This document shows positions 34,777 to 45,738 of a stretch of 64,000 nucleotides of DNA, piece after piece. Source of the DNA: Trichostrongylus colubriformis (taxonomy: Eukaryota > Nematoda > Chromadorea > Rhabditida > Trichostrongylidae); the NCBI GenBank assembly GCA_963978905.1, contig OZ022257.1, forward strand, positions 36,671,919 through 36,735,918. Reading direction: 5' to 3'. A program made the position numbers and the translations under genes. Under the pieces are notes generated by a model, which saw nothing but the letters and a program-made list of their open reading frames with translations, searched no databases and was not told the origin of the DNA. Position 1 is the stretch's first letter; every line of letters starts with the position of its first letter.

Positions 34777-35435
34777 TTAGGTCTGTGCAGAATAAATGGC
34801 CAAAACGGAACACTTTTTTCAAAACGCCATAACTTTGCTCAGACACAACTTTATTTGTCGAAATAAAAACCATTCGAATCTACACAACCTTGCCAACGAT
34901 CTGGTAAAGAAAATATGCCATCGTGATCAAATTCTGGATTGCGAAAATTAATAAAGTCAACGATGGCATTTTCAACATGCATCGTTTCGGCGAACTCCTT
35001 CTGACACAGGTTTGCATCGATAACCGGGAGAAAGTGGTAATCCGTCAGGAATAGGTCTGGGGATTAAGGGAGGTCAGGGAGCGTCTCGATCAGTTTCTGC
35101 CGGGTGACTTGCTGCGCACCCAGTAAAAAATGATGCAGTTAGGCATCGAGCCTCTCCCTCACCCCGCTTATTCCCCAGACCTATCCCTGACGGATTACCA
35201 CTTTTTCCGGGCTCTCGATGCAAACCTGCGGCAGAAAAATTATGCACGGTAAAAATGCCATTCTTGACTTTATTGATTCTAGCAATCTAGAATTTGTTCA
35301 AGATGACATGTTTTCTTTAACAGATCGTTGGCGAAATTCTGTAGATTCGAATGGTTTTTATTTCAACAAGTAAACTTATGTCTGAGCAGAGTTATGGCCA
35401 CTTATGTTTTGGCCATTTATTCTGCACAGACCTAA
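34777..35435. mobile_element. palindromic mariner-derived element, 659 bp
   Basis: Arms of about 315 bp pair from TTAGGTCTGTGCAGAATAAA to its complement, flanked by TA (34775-34776 and 35436-35437), with a loop of about 45 bp near 35095-35140. The right arm encodes on the + strand a transposase tail, GIEPLPHPAYSPDL then TDYHFFRALDANLRQK, to a stop near 35251. The left arm carries the same segment on the minus strand. This is an inverted duplication of a mariner 3' end, of a lineage different from that at 9068-9693. Confidence 0.9.
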
Positions 35436-35437
35436 TA

Positions 35438-38244
35438 CTATATACTGTCTCGCAGAAGTATTGTCAAAGAAAGACAGCAACGAAGATCTTCAGTCACTCA
35501 CTTTGTTGCATCGTCTTACTGAATGTACTATTAAGTATTTTCAACCACTTACAGTTTCTGGTACAGCCCATGACAATTAGCGTACCGACCCATTGTCGTA
35601 TGGACAGTGAGTATTGTAAGTATTTCCATCACGCGCATGGTGACCTTTGAATTTACTCTCAAACCTTCAAGAATATCATCCTGATAAATGGACGTCCAAC
35701 CGCACGTAGCTGAGTGGACATTATGATCGTACGCCTTGTCCCAAAACGAATAGAGCATGGAATCTTTGGCTAGTAATTCTGAAGACTTTGGAGAAAATAA
35801 TGTCCAAAGAAGGCTATGAATTTGAGCCGATGGTGCTACAGTTTGTCGAGACCACCTCGTATCTATACATATGTATTTTGAGAAATTCATCGGAGCATGC
35901 TAAAATTCACTATGACAATTATTTAATAAAAAAAGAGCATTGTAGCTGCAAGAGGTTTTAGAAATGCTGCGAGATTTATGTAACAGCTTAATAATTATCA
36001 CCATCCCATCTCTACTGGTGTTAACAATCATATCCATGGGCCACAATTTTTTTGATCTTCCCTTGCATCGTACTTAGTGGGATGTTCTCAGAAACGTTGC
36101 TTTGTACAGTCATTACGATACCGCGCGTGAAATCATCAATCTCTTCGTTAACCACAGAAACCACACTACTAGTGTAGTGGCACTGATCTCATGGCAGAAA
36201 TCTATCAATGGCTCTAAGAACTTACTGGTTCCTATTATTACATTAGACCATCAAGCCGCTCTTCCCACTAGTGGAGGGAAAAGTTTCTTACAAGTCAAGA
36301 TGAGATAAGTATTATATTTAGGAATTCACACCACAGCAAAATGGAGAACTTGTTCTCCGGCTTCTGGAAGTTTTATGTATCTCTCGCAATGCCGATGATA
36401 AACTGCCCAGCATATTTTTGCCTTCAAAGATTCCCGTTCGGAATGAGCTTTGAGATGGCATTAGATTCCCTTCCCTCGTTACTCTTGAGTGCTGAGTATC
36501 GGCCCCTCTAACCCAGCTCTAGCACTTTTCTAATAGGACGCTGAAGTACGTTACCACGATATATAATCCCCATCTCGACGTGCGACTGCCCACCGCTGGA
36601 GATCAGTCGCCAGCACTCTCTTTTGTCCTTAACGCCTTCGTGGCTCATTTTCAAGAGTGCTCGGCGTCTGCGACGAGTCTGAGCACAGCGCGAAAGCCTT
36701 GTATGCTAAAATCAAACGACTATCAAGCCGAAGATGGATCGCTCTACGGTTCGTTCTTTGTTGCTGTATTTCTGTTTTCATTTTTTAGTTTAAAAGATAC
36801 CGAAAGGAATTGCTCGGATTTTCGGTTTTTCCTTTTTCTTTTTTTTCCTGCGAAAACTATGAACTAAAGCTTGCCATACAGTTCCTCTCTCTCATTTCTG
36901 CGGAAGTCAATCTTTGATCTTCTAGCATTTGCGCTTTCTTTTAGTCTGGAGCAGTCCCTCAATTGCTGCTAAAACGGGGTATCCGCTGTTTTTTCTGGTT
37001 CAATACATTCCCAAGAAGAGCCTAGTAAATCATAACATTCTCCCAATAGCAAAGATATCAATTACATACCCCTTTAGGGCAACGAAGCTTTTATCATTTT
37101 TCATCTTCACTGAGCCTAATTCGACAACTACCACGAAAACTGCCTCTGAAATCGTAAATCACTCAAGCTTGCTAAATTCGAGCACTTCAATTTGCGAGCA
37201 CTCTACGCTCCCCGTCGGTCTTATGATTTCTGCTTTAAAAACGCTGGTGTGGGTTTCCCGCTGGAGCTCCTGCTTCTATTTTGACTTGATCTTTTTCTTT
37301 TAAACTTTTACTTTATTGTCTGCCTCTTGAGAGAGTACTTTCACTTCTATAGTACCAAGGTTTGTGAAGTACCGAACGTCTCTTATTTGTGTATAAAATA
37401 TGTTACATGTTTTTGAACGACAATAAGCTCAAGAGTAAAGTCTTGTAAGAGCCGTAATTTTACACCTCTCCCCTTTTGCTATAAGTTACTATGGGATTTA
37501 TAGTTTATTTACAGGACTTTTTAAAGGTCTCCGATCATAAAGACGTGAAAATAAAGTACCTTTATCGAGATATGACAAAACAGCTTATTTTAGTAACAAA
37601 TCCATGAACAAAACGCCTAGTGTCCTAATGATATTTATTTACAATTGGTGTAATTTCCATGTCATACTGTACTTCATGTTTTGCAAAGCTTGTTTCGTTC
37701 CGGCACGTATGTACATAGATCCCGTTTGAAAGGAAGGGGGAGGAGTACGGGGGTCGGAGCACTCCATTGTTGATTGTTTTGTTGTACACGGTTATGGCTA
37801 TTGGACAGTGGCAACCACGCATCGCAAATACCTATGGTGCAGGCCCAGCACTTTTATAGAATTGGGTACTGCAAAGGATAACGTTGCAGCTAGGAGCATA
37901 GCTTTTCCAAAATCAGAGAAACCTAATAGCAGCTGAAAATACCTGCAACTAGTCACTAGGGATCTTGTAAGGGCCAATTGAGCTTTGTAGGCTTGAGCCA
38001 TTCTAATCCCTCATAAAATGTCTGATAGACTTTCTTTGCAGTTGCACAACTCGTGGCATTATCCTTTTCATAATCATATACCAAATGTATGCTAATGCTG
38101 TTACAAGAGTACAAAGCAACACGTCTCCTCAAAAACGATGTTTATGATGTTTATGATAATTCGGATGACCTTCGAAAGAAAAGGTAGAAGTGCTAAGTAG
38201 CTGATAGAAAGAGTAGCAGCAGTGGAAAACTGGAGCAAAGGGAA
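35438..38244. other. no supported gene
   Basis: A possible small exon at 35544-35607 is bounded by an acceptor (CACTTACAG) and a GTGAGT donor and reads FLVQPMTISVPTHCRMD; unsupported alone. Frames at 35549-35890 (minus), 36580-36867 and 36929-37303 have low-complexity or hydrophobic composition without domains. Confidence 0.35.
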
Positions 38245-38254
38245 ATGCCCATAA

Positions 38255-38460
38255 AGCCAAGAGTAGTGATCCATACTCAAGCGACTGTTGTCACAAGTAT
38301 GCTGAGTTATGGGCAAAATCTTCGACGTCGGATGGGACTCGAACCCGCACTCCATGCTTTGCCCATAACTCAGCATACTTGTGGCAACATTCGCATCGCG
38401 GGCTGCGGCGAAAACCAGCAGCTATCAACCAAATATATCAAAATCAATATCTACCTAAGC
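38255..38460. repeat. tRNA-like/SINE-like repeat, partial, with inverted arms
   Basis: On the minus strand a B-box-like region (GTGCGGGTTCGAGTCCCATC, about 38331-38352) matches the tRNA-like unit at 38575-38648. It is bracketed by inverted copies of GTATGCTGAGTTATGGGCAA (38299-38318 and its complement near 38362-38385). The right flank (TTCGCATCGCG, AAATATATCAAAATCAATAT) repeats directly at 38656-38757. Confidence 0.75.
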
Positions 38461-38574
38461 TTTCAGCTTCACGGTTCGATGCTGATATTGGCCAACCGGC
38501 TTAACACGTTATACGTGTATGTGCTGATGAGCTATGGTAAATATACCATTCAGAAGCTGAGTTAGGGTGAAAGG

Positions 38575-38648
38575 GGTGTCGGTAGTGTAATGGATTAGCA
38601 CATATGCCCGGAAAGCATGGAGTGCGGGTTCGAGTCGCGTCCGACACC
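38575..38648 (+). tRNA. tRNA-like sequence, probable SINE head or tRNA pseudogene
   Basis: Folds as a cloverleaf: 8 bp acceptor GGTGTCGG/CCGACACC, D-arm GTG...CAC, anticodon arm TATGC-CCGGAAA-GCATG and T-arm GCGGG-TTCGAGT-CGCGT with one G-G mismatch. A box (TAGTGTAATGG) and B box (GGTTCGAGTCG) are present. The would-be anticodon is GGA (serine), but the loop has C instead of the invariant U33 and there is no long serine-type variable arm. A related sequence recurs at 38331-38352 (inverted) and 45293-45362. It is more likely a repeat-family head than a working tRNA. Confidence 0.55.
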
Positions 38649-38757
38649 GAGGATTTTGCCCATAACTCAGCATATTTGTGACAACTTTCGCATCGCGAGC
38701 TGCGGCAAAAAACGGCAGCCATCAACATTCAAATATATCAAAATCAATATCTACTTA
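38649..38757 (+). repeat. tail of the tRNA-like repeat
   Basis: Direct repeat of 38362-38460 (GCCCATAACTCAGCATA, CATCGCG, CTATCAACC-type and CAAATATATCAAAATCAATA blocks), ending at the TTAA target of the next palindromic element. Confidence 0.75.
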
Positions 38758-38758
38758 A

Positions 38759-39166
38759 AGGAATCGTCCACGGAAAATGAGTTTTCGTGTTACCCATATA
38801 TTTATGTTGTATTTGCCTAATGTTGGCCCCATGCAAAATTTCATGCGAAAAAATGTGAATCTGGCTGAGATACAGCACCACAAAGTGCGGTCCCAGTGGG
38901 CGGGGCCTCGTCCTGTCTTCCGCCGCCGTTGGGAACGGAGAATGGGACTGCTTACGTAACCTTCTGTTCCTACAATGCGTCTCCGACCACGGCGGACGCG
39001 GTACGAGGCTTTTACGCAGAGGCCCCGCCCACTGGGACCCCACTTTGTGGTGCTATCTCAGCCAGATTCACATATTTCGCGTGGAATTTTGCATGAGGCC
39101 AACATTAGGCAAATACAACATAAATATATGGGTAACACAAAAACTCATTTTCCGTGGACGATTCCT
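38759..39166. mobile_element. TTAA-flanked palindromic element, copy B (408 bp)
   Basis: Ends AGGAATCGTCCACGGAAAAT and its complement, flanked by TTAA (38755-38758 and 39167-39170). Near-perfect palindrome, same landmarks as copy A. Its left TTAA lies at the tail of the tRNA-like repeat, so it inserted into or beside that repeat. Confidence 0.92.
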
Positions 39167-39170
39167 TTAA

Positions 39171-40024
39171 GCGAGTCTTTTTGGTTCCACATCAATGACG
39201 TATTGATCGGTGTCAAGGGAACCTGTCATACGTGGCGGTCACGCGCCCTGCATGGAAACGTGAAATGCCAATCTGCGGGACTCGATTTATCCCAGCTAAG
39301 TCCCTTTCAGTGTGTCTTTCACCGCAATAGCCTTCACAACGGTCTGCTTTGGACCTCTAGCGTTAAGAGGTGCCTTCGGCCTCCTGAACATCCAGATTAT
39401 CTTAAGGGCTGCAACAAACAAAACCATTTACTATTTGCCAAAAAATTAGGAGTGTACTTCTTTTTGAACTGAGTTGTTTCAGTTTAGATGCGATAGCAAG
39501 CAAACCTCCACAAATTATGTACCACTAGAGATAACCTTTCCCAGAAATCTGACTTCTATCATCGTGTTACGCGTTATGCGATTGTGCGATTCTGGACTGT
39601 TGAACTATTGATTCACTACTGCTGGACTTTGATTTAGCAAACTCGCTCACTTTCTGAAATTGCTCATTTTCGCAGATGTCTTGATGAAGATGAGCATGGG
39701 TAGGTGGGTTCCCCAAAGAAAAAGGTCGGTGCTGGTAATGTCACAGCCAAAACTACGCTTGGCCCATTCAAGTGTGGGTAGCACTTATCGAATAAGTGGG
39801 GGTGGTGAAGCGTGAAAATTGAGGCAGATCGACATAACGAAGTGGTAGTATAGAGTAATATGCAATCGTGGTGTTTATCTGACATGGCCTCGTGAACTAC
39901 TCTCTGCTACAGCTCTGCTTACATAGCTTCTAAACAGCATCGTTCGGGAGGAGGGGTAGTTCTCTGTTTTGAAGGGTCATTTCGCGATAATCAGATGGGT
40001 TGTCTCACCTTACTGGAACAGTAG
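39171..40024. other. no supported feature
   Basis: No recognisable gene. A 73-codon minus frame at 39664-39885 lacks a domain. Confidence 0.45.
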
Positions 40025-40486
40025 ATCCTCGGGCAACTAGTCAGGCTGCACCTTTTCCGCGTCGCCCCGGTGCGCTATCACGGCACTACACCTGCTCAAA
40101 CCCACTCTGACGCCACTCACTGCGGCTCTCCTATTGGTCAACTGAACAAAATGGGTGTTGTCGAATGGGTTTGAGCAGATGGGGTGAGGGTCGATTGGTC
40201 AAATTTTCGCTTCGCGGCACCGTCAGTATGAGGCGTTTGGAATTTCGCTAAGGACGCAAACGGATGGTAACGTAAGGGACCCTTAAAGACCGTGAGTTGA
40301 AAGCTTCGAGAGTTTCCCGACCATTGCGTCTTGCGTGGAATTCCAAACGACTTGCACTCGCCACGCCGCCCGCCGCGGGCGGCCGCGCGATGATCCTACC
40401 AATAGACACCCATCCTAGCAGATGTAGCGCCGTGATAGCGCACCGTGGTGACGCAAAAAATGCAGTCAGACTAATTGCTCAAGGAT
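40025..40486. mobile_element. inverted-repeat element, ~460 bp
   Basis: About 75 bp imperfect inverted ends: GATCCTCGGGCAACTAGTC...GCTGCACC...GGTGCGCTATCACGGC at the left, and the complement of CCGTGATAGCGCACCGTGGT...TGCAGTCAGACTAATTGCTC at the right. The middle has a shorter inverted pair (TGCTCAAACCCA / TGGGTTTGAGCA). A single copy of the same end occurs at about 55697-55782. Confidence 0.7.
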
Positions 40487-41059
40487 TACTGTTCCAAAAG
40501 GTAGATCGACCCATCAGATCGAATAGTGTCTTTAGAATGAATGAATTTTCTAAGTAAGCCGAAGTTTGAATGCTACACAGAGGAGTTCCTTACAACTGAT
40601 TGAACCGCTCTTCCAGTGTCAGGACGTGGCTGAAGAAAGGTTCATTCCCGATATCTTCAGCTCTCGCTTAAGCAAACCAAGATGCGAATCGATGATGGAA
40701 ACTTATTCCTTCAATCCGACGATTGCGCTACCACTCTCTATCACTGGCTATCGAAAAAGCATGCAATTGCAGTGCCTATTTTGGATATCTATGTTCTTTG
40801 CAGTTGAATTAACATCAAGCAAAACAGCAGACAAATAGCGCTCATTCTCTAAGTTCTGTAATAGTTTCTAGTATTGGGTCATTCATTATTATTCTTCGTG
40901 GTTTTCAAGCAGAAATATTTCCTACAAATTTATGGGTGTGCGCTGCATATCATCCAGTGAGATTTATCTGCTGTACAAAATAGTGTGTTGAATTTCTGAA
41001 TGGTTCAGAATGGGGCAGAAGAAGCCTTGCGGAGGAGGGACTCATATGCAATGAGTTGA
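40487..41059. other. no supported feature
   Basis: Open frame 40566-40838 has no domain; it could include decayed upstream parts of the reverse transcriptase that follows, but I could not see motifs. Confidence 0.35.
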
Positions 41060-41325
41060 TGTTTGCTTAGTAACAACATCTACAAACAAACCGTGGGTGT
41101 TCCGCAAGGGGCAAATTCAGTCCTTTTTTGGAAGACCTCACCCTCACTGTTATGGAGCATAACTATTCTATAACAAGGAAATATGATTCTCATGACTTAT
41201 TTATCCTTCATAGATACTTGGATGACTTGCCTATACATAATCACAAAGAAGAAGAAATTGACGGCCAAATGAAACATGTGTATAAAAACGAAAGAGCTCA
41301 AGAAAACACATGGGGATATTACTAG
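41060..41325 (+). pseudogene. reverse transcriptase fragment (retroelement relic)
   Basis: Reverse transcriptase copies element RNA into DNA. A frame beginning after a TGA at 41057-41059 reads CLLSNNIYKQTVGVPQGANS, with the palm motif GVPQG at 41096-41110. After a frame change at a T run (41124-41129), the downstream frame reads LTLTVMEHNYSI and then RYLDDLPIHN, with the catalytic YLDD at 41215-41226, and stops at 41323-41325. The order Q..GVPQG, then about 35 residues, then YxDD is diagnostic of the palm. The RYLDD form suggests a Penelope-like rather than an RTE/CR1 enzyme (inference). Upstream fingers, thumb and any endonuclease are not recognisable. MITE copy 4 lies 124 bp downstream. Confidence 0.75.
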
Positions 41326-41448
41326 TTGTAGTTATTCAGATCTATCCATCAAAATTGTTGACAATAAGATAAAGATAAGATAACTAAGATAACTTTCACA
41401 GAGTATATATCAATATATCCAATATCAATGAAGGTTTAGGTATATATA

Positions 41449-41962
41449 CAGTAACGCTCAAAAGTCCTCGGCAAAGTGGTTTCTCAGTTGGGTTTTTCAC
41501 TTGTAACTTTTTTTTCTACTGGACCGAACTAAGAGAAATTTTAGTATGTTGTACTTAAAGACACGGAATACTAAATATACTATTTCGGCGCTCAACGGTA
41601 TAAGTTACGTGGTTTATATGCAATTTTCAGTTTTTGTAGTGCCATCCCTCGTACGGCTATCAAAAGGCTTATGGATTCTATGCCGTCCCGCTGTGTCGCT
41701 GTCATCAAAAGTTGTGGTTTTCCGACAAAATATTGGTGTTTTCTAAGGCTTGCTTGTTTTGTTTTTGTGAAGAAAGCCTTTTCTTTTTCGATGGTCTTGT
41801 AGTGAATTTTCGTAAAAAGCCATGAAGAGAGCCAAGCGGCACTCAGGTAGAAAGAAATGTTGACAGAAGGTTTGGGCACCGCACATTAAAATTTTTTAAT
41901 CTGGTCAAGTAGAAAAAAGGTATGGCAAAAAATGTTTGGCTGAAGACTTTTGAGCGCTACTG
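41449..41962. mobile_element. TA-flanked MITE, 505 bp family, copy 4
   Basis: Ends CAGTAACGCTCAAAAGTCC and complement ending GAGCGCTACTG; TA at 41447-41448 and 41963-41964. 514 bp, same orientation as copy 1. It includes a small insertion (near 41655-41680) relative to the other copies. Confidence 0.9.
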
Positions 41963-41964
41963 TA

Positions 41965-42657
41965 TGTACAGGAACACCTGGAGTTGCAAACACATGTTTG
42001 CTTTATGATAACTTCACTGAGAGAATTACAGAAATGAAAGATGTATTAAAGAGTAATAAATATAAAAATATTTGTAATTGCCAATATTGCAAGATGTATA
42101 TATAAAATTGAGTTTAACTATGAACATAGTATAACTAGCGATATCAAAGATGGAAAACTAGTTGAAGGATCTCTGAAGTAAGTCAATTGACCAGTTACCA
42201 GTTTTATAGCCTTGTAAATAATAAGCTTATTTAGTTACTCTGATAGATTGACATTTTGTTTCGTATACTATTTCACTCTAATTACGTGCACTATTTGAAG
42301 TCGCCTCCATTAGAATTGACTGAGTTCATTTCGCCTCATTGGCCTCCTTGTCAGCATTGATAATATAAGGCTGATTACCACTTTTCATTTTTACTTTCGA
42401 ATAATAGAACTTTTATAACTTGGTGATCTTTTCTAATCGTCTTCACCCCCTTTTTTATTGACCTACTGGTTTACACATTTTGTGCACAAATCCTAATCAC
42501 TGAAGAGCCTCCTATCTTCCGCTCCTTTCATGAAGAGACGGAACGAGTCTATGCTTCTTCCTTTCAAGTTTTTTTCCATTTTTCACTCTTCCTATCACGA
42601 TCCTACATCTTTTTCACTTTCTCGCCTTTCGGTGTATGGTTGGTACATTGCGTCAAA
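41965..42657. other. no supported feature
   Basis: AT-rich, nothing recognised. Confidence 0.5.
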
Positions 42658-42659
42658 TA

Positions 42660-43558
42660 TTAGGTTGTAAGGAAAGTTTTGGCCGGTTTTTGAAATTTCA
42701 ACTTCGAGAGATCATAACTCGGCTCAGAGTGCATCTTTTCTCACAGAGTGAGCACCATTAGATTCGCCACACTCTTGGCAACACTATGCATACCTACACA
42801 TCTCAATTTGATAAAGGGCTGATAATTTATATTGCGCGAAATGAAAAAAAGTCGACTTCAAATCGCCACTCTTTCTGAACACACTGCTACTGAAGGAGCT
42901 GGCCAGATGTTTTGGGAAGTGGGGCATAGTTAGCGCTAGATCTGATGAACATGATAGACGAGTAAGGGCCTCACCCTGCAACTGCTTCAATTAGTGGAAG
43001 AGGATTTGTGAAAAATGCGCTTGCGCATGACTGCCGTGAGGGGTCCCGCGGCACCCATTTTTTTGGATTTTTCCAAATCAAGGCCACTTGAGGTGGTCAG
43101 CTAAGGTTGCTTGTTGAGGGCCAATACTTGTGGATATCCCCTGCAAATATGGACGCTCATCGCCTTCTGCCGTTTTAGTTAAAGCGATTTGATCAATTGA
43201 AAATTCGAGCAGCTCGTCCTCATTTCTGCACTTCTGAAACCGGAGACAATGTGTTCCATCCAGTGATACACCCCCTCCTCTTGCAGTATTCACATTTGTG
43301 GTCACCTTCGCTGGGACTCGGCTAAACAAGAACTCTTGAAGTGAAGTCATCTTAAAAGTGCCATTTTCGCAGCACTTTAAAACTTCCCTAATAAATTGAA
43401 AACCTTATGGCATTCCAAATAAAACATATATTCTGAAAGAGCAACTTTTTCTCTATCTAACGAGCACAATATGTCAGCTGATTCATGTTGACGCGCTCTG
43501 ATATTTAAATTTATCTTGTGATAACGAAAAAGCGGCCAGAACTTTCCTTACAACCTAA
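42660..43558 (-). mobile_element. mariner element relic, 0.9 kb, internally deleted
   Basis: Ends TTAGGTTGTAAGGAAAGTTT and the complement, flanked by TA (42658-42659 and 43559-43560). The transposase is on the minus strand with the catalytic centre missing. The terminus differs from the mariners at 10989 and 12010, so it is a third lineage. Confidence 0.93.
42784..43350 (-). pseudogene. mariner transposase, catalytic core deleted
   Basis: The N-terminal DNA-binding half is open from ATG 43350 to 43078 (90 codons). Its second helix-turn-helix is visible as LQGISTSIGPQQATLADHLK, equivalent to the conserved ISTxLGxxxxTLxxHLK of the family. The next frame (42990-42784) resumes at the C-terminal domain: SSDLALTMPHFPKHLASSF corresponds to SPDLAPTDYHFFKHL and is followed by FRKSGDLKSTFFHF. 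About 130 residues, including the first two catalytic aspartates, are missing, and the third-aspartate position reads MPH instead of DYH. Clearly non-functional. Confidence 0.85.
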
Positions 43559-43560
43559 TA

Positions 43561-44316
43561 TAATTACAAAAAAGTAGTTAGGTGTTTTTGTGGTTGCACC
43601 ATAGTGTTGAGACAGTTGACAAGCACCTTAGTGTTTCGCGCCCTTTTCACTGACCGTCGCCCGTAGCTCGAACGTCCTGAGAGAACGGAGTCGTGAAGCT
43701 CTCAGATGACCCGCTGCTGGGCAAGCAATTCAAGCACCTCAGCGCGTTTTCATCCGTGCTAAAATGAAGCAACAAGAAAACCTTTATTCTATGCTATACG
43801 CCCATATTGGGCAGTACGTCTATATTTCCCTGTTTTACATGTGAATGTGTAAACGAGCACGCATATATTCTGAGTCGTGGATCTTATGTTAACACCCCTG
43901 CATTGAAATTCCTGACGTTTAGCCCCAGCATTCGCGTTTCCGCATGAAATGTCTGCAAGAAAGTTCACTTAGTAAGATTTCGTCATCAATCAGCCACACC
44001 TTTCTTCCCATAACCTTTGCAACACATCACACAATAGCTGCAGTACTCTTTCGTCGTTGTAAAGCTATAAATGTGGTGAGATTTTTCTGGAACATTGGCT
44101 CATCCCCCTATTTCACCTTCAATGGGCCACCTGTTGACCCTGGTCTGTTCGAGCTTTTTTTAATCAATTCCTCCACTTCTGCGCGAAGCTGAAGCTACCA
44201 AGTCGATTCTTTCCATGTGCTTACATCGTCTACTTCCTCTGACCTTTTCTGGGTGGAATTCTGATTTGTGGCTTCTTCTCTACTTTTCATAATGACGTGC
44301 GAGCAACTCTTCTACT
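43561..44316. other. no supported feature
   Basis: An 82-codon + frame (43944-44192) has no domain. Confidence 0.45.
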
Positions 44317-44368
44317 TACATATTTGCATGAGCAGCGGGCCCTACATATTTGCATGAACAGCGGGCCC
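44317..44368. repeat. 26 bp tandem duplication
   Basis: Two copies of a 26 bp unit starting TACATATTTGCATGA and ending GCGGGCCC, differing at one base. A G-rich run follows at about 44397-44419. Confidence 0.88.
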
Positions 44369-44520
44369 AAGCTCTGTCGAGAAATCCTCGAATCGTGGGG
44401 GGAGGAAGGGGGGGGGGCTCGTATTTTGGTTAGTTGAGAAGTGGTAAAGGTTGTATTTGTGTTGGTTTTTAGTTTCACCGACATTTCTTCTGTTCCGTTG
44501 TGGAACGCAACCGCCGCCTT

Positions 44521-44661
44521 CAAACCACGTTCATACTTTGCGCACCATTCATACCTTGCCGCCGGTGCCGTCGTCAGACAGACGCCGGCACCGGCGGCCA
44601 CGGCGGTGGGCATATGGTTTTGACGCCGTCGCCGCGGTGCGCAAAGTATGAACGCGGCCTT
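44521..44661. mobile_element. GC-rich MITE, TTCATACTTTGCG family, copy 4
   Basis: Left end ACGTTCATACTTTGCGCACC, right end complement reading GGTGCGCAAAGTATGAACGC then GGCCTTA. About 141 bp with an inner GCCGCCGGTGCCGTCG / GACGCCGGCACCGGCGGC palindrome. Confidence 0.85.
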
Positions 44662-45292
44662 AGTAATAGTGGATACGAGCAAGGAGGGGTGTCATTGCGG
44701 ACTACGTCTAAGAAGAGGTGCCCGATGGAGCGAATTTTTCACACGCGATTCCTAGTTGACGCTTTCTTTTCTTCTCTTTGGAGTAGTTTAACTTTCTTTA
44801 TTGACTTTTTTGACTTTTTGACTTATTTGCAGTCCTCATGTGCATATTAAGAACCCGTCGTTGTCGATTTCATAAAGTTATTCCTTCTCTTTCTTTAATT
44901 CAAGGATTTCTACTATAGTTAATGTATATTTTCTCACTGCAAAACAATGCAGTGCGATCACTTCGCTCTCACTTCTTGCTAAATTGTCACTCTTCTTCTC
45001 CTGTACCTTTCTGTTGTGAGGCCGATACATTAATGACCTTCGATGCCCGTCAGGACCGTCTAACTAACAATAAGTCACTGCACCAATCGAATGTGATCAC
45101 CGCCACGCCAATGTTTAGCTATTCAGGTCGCGAGCTGGCCTTTGCAAGGAGATGCACCTTCTGGCAGAGCCTATCTTACATAGTCGGGTGGTCCTCACGC
45201 ACACCCGATCATCTTCGGGGGACCGCGACATGAAAAGGCTTGTAAAATGGGTCACTTAATTATTCATACTACGTCATTCACAGAAAAATTCG
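44662..45292. other. no supported feature
   Basis: A 103-codon + frame (44922-45233) is present without a recognisable domain. Confidence 0.4.
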
Positions 45293-45362
45293 GTCTCGGT
45301 GGTGTAGTATGAGTACATATGCGAGACAATCACGGAGTGTGAGTTCAAGCCTCTTCTGAGAC
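45293..45362 (+). repeat. tRNA-like repeat, degenerate copy
   Basis: Acceptor-like GTCTCGG / CTGAGAC ends pair. The internal order (GGTGGTGTAGTATGAGTACA, CATATGC, GAGTGTGAGTTCAAGCCTC) parallels the unit at 38575-38648, but the anticodon arm is broken. Same SINE-like family. Confidence 0.6.
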
Positions 45363-45738
45363 TGCAACCCTTTCCTCTAACTCATCACCCTTTGAAATAC
45401 GAAAAACTACAGAGCTTCCATCTTGTGTGTGGCTCGATCATTCAAATGTTTCAAAAAATGAGAATATATCATACGCGTCAAAGTTGTGCCGGGAAGTTTC
45501 CAAGGTCTCATCTCCATTCATCACATTCCATTCTACACTTTCAATTTTCTGAACTTTCGAACCCTCAAAATTCTAACCCTGTTCTATTACTAGGTAATAA
45601 TTTGGAATTCGGTGGGGACTATGTATGACCTCTGAAGGAGTGCAAGGGGTAAAAAGTACAAAATGTACAGAAATACTGGATGCTGTAGTGTTTTGCGCTA
45701 ATCCTTTCGTAAAAGCAGGCTTCTTGAGCATGAAGACA

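Noticed and set aside
36929..37303. 124-codon + strand frame
   Set aside because: Composition is dominated by hydrophobic, T- and S-rich low-complexity residues, with no domain or splice context.
38975..39472. 165-codon + strand frame
   Set aside because: The first part is the palindrome arm, and the rest has no domain.
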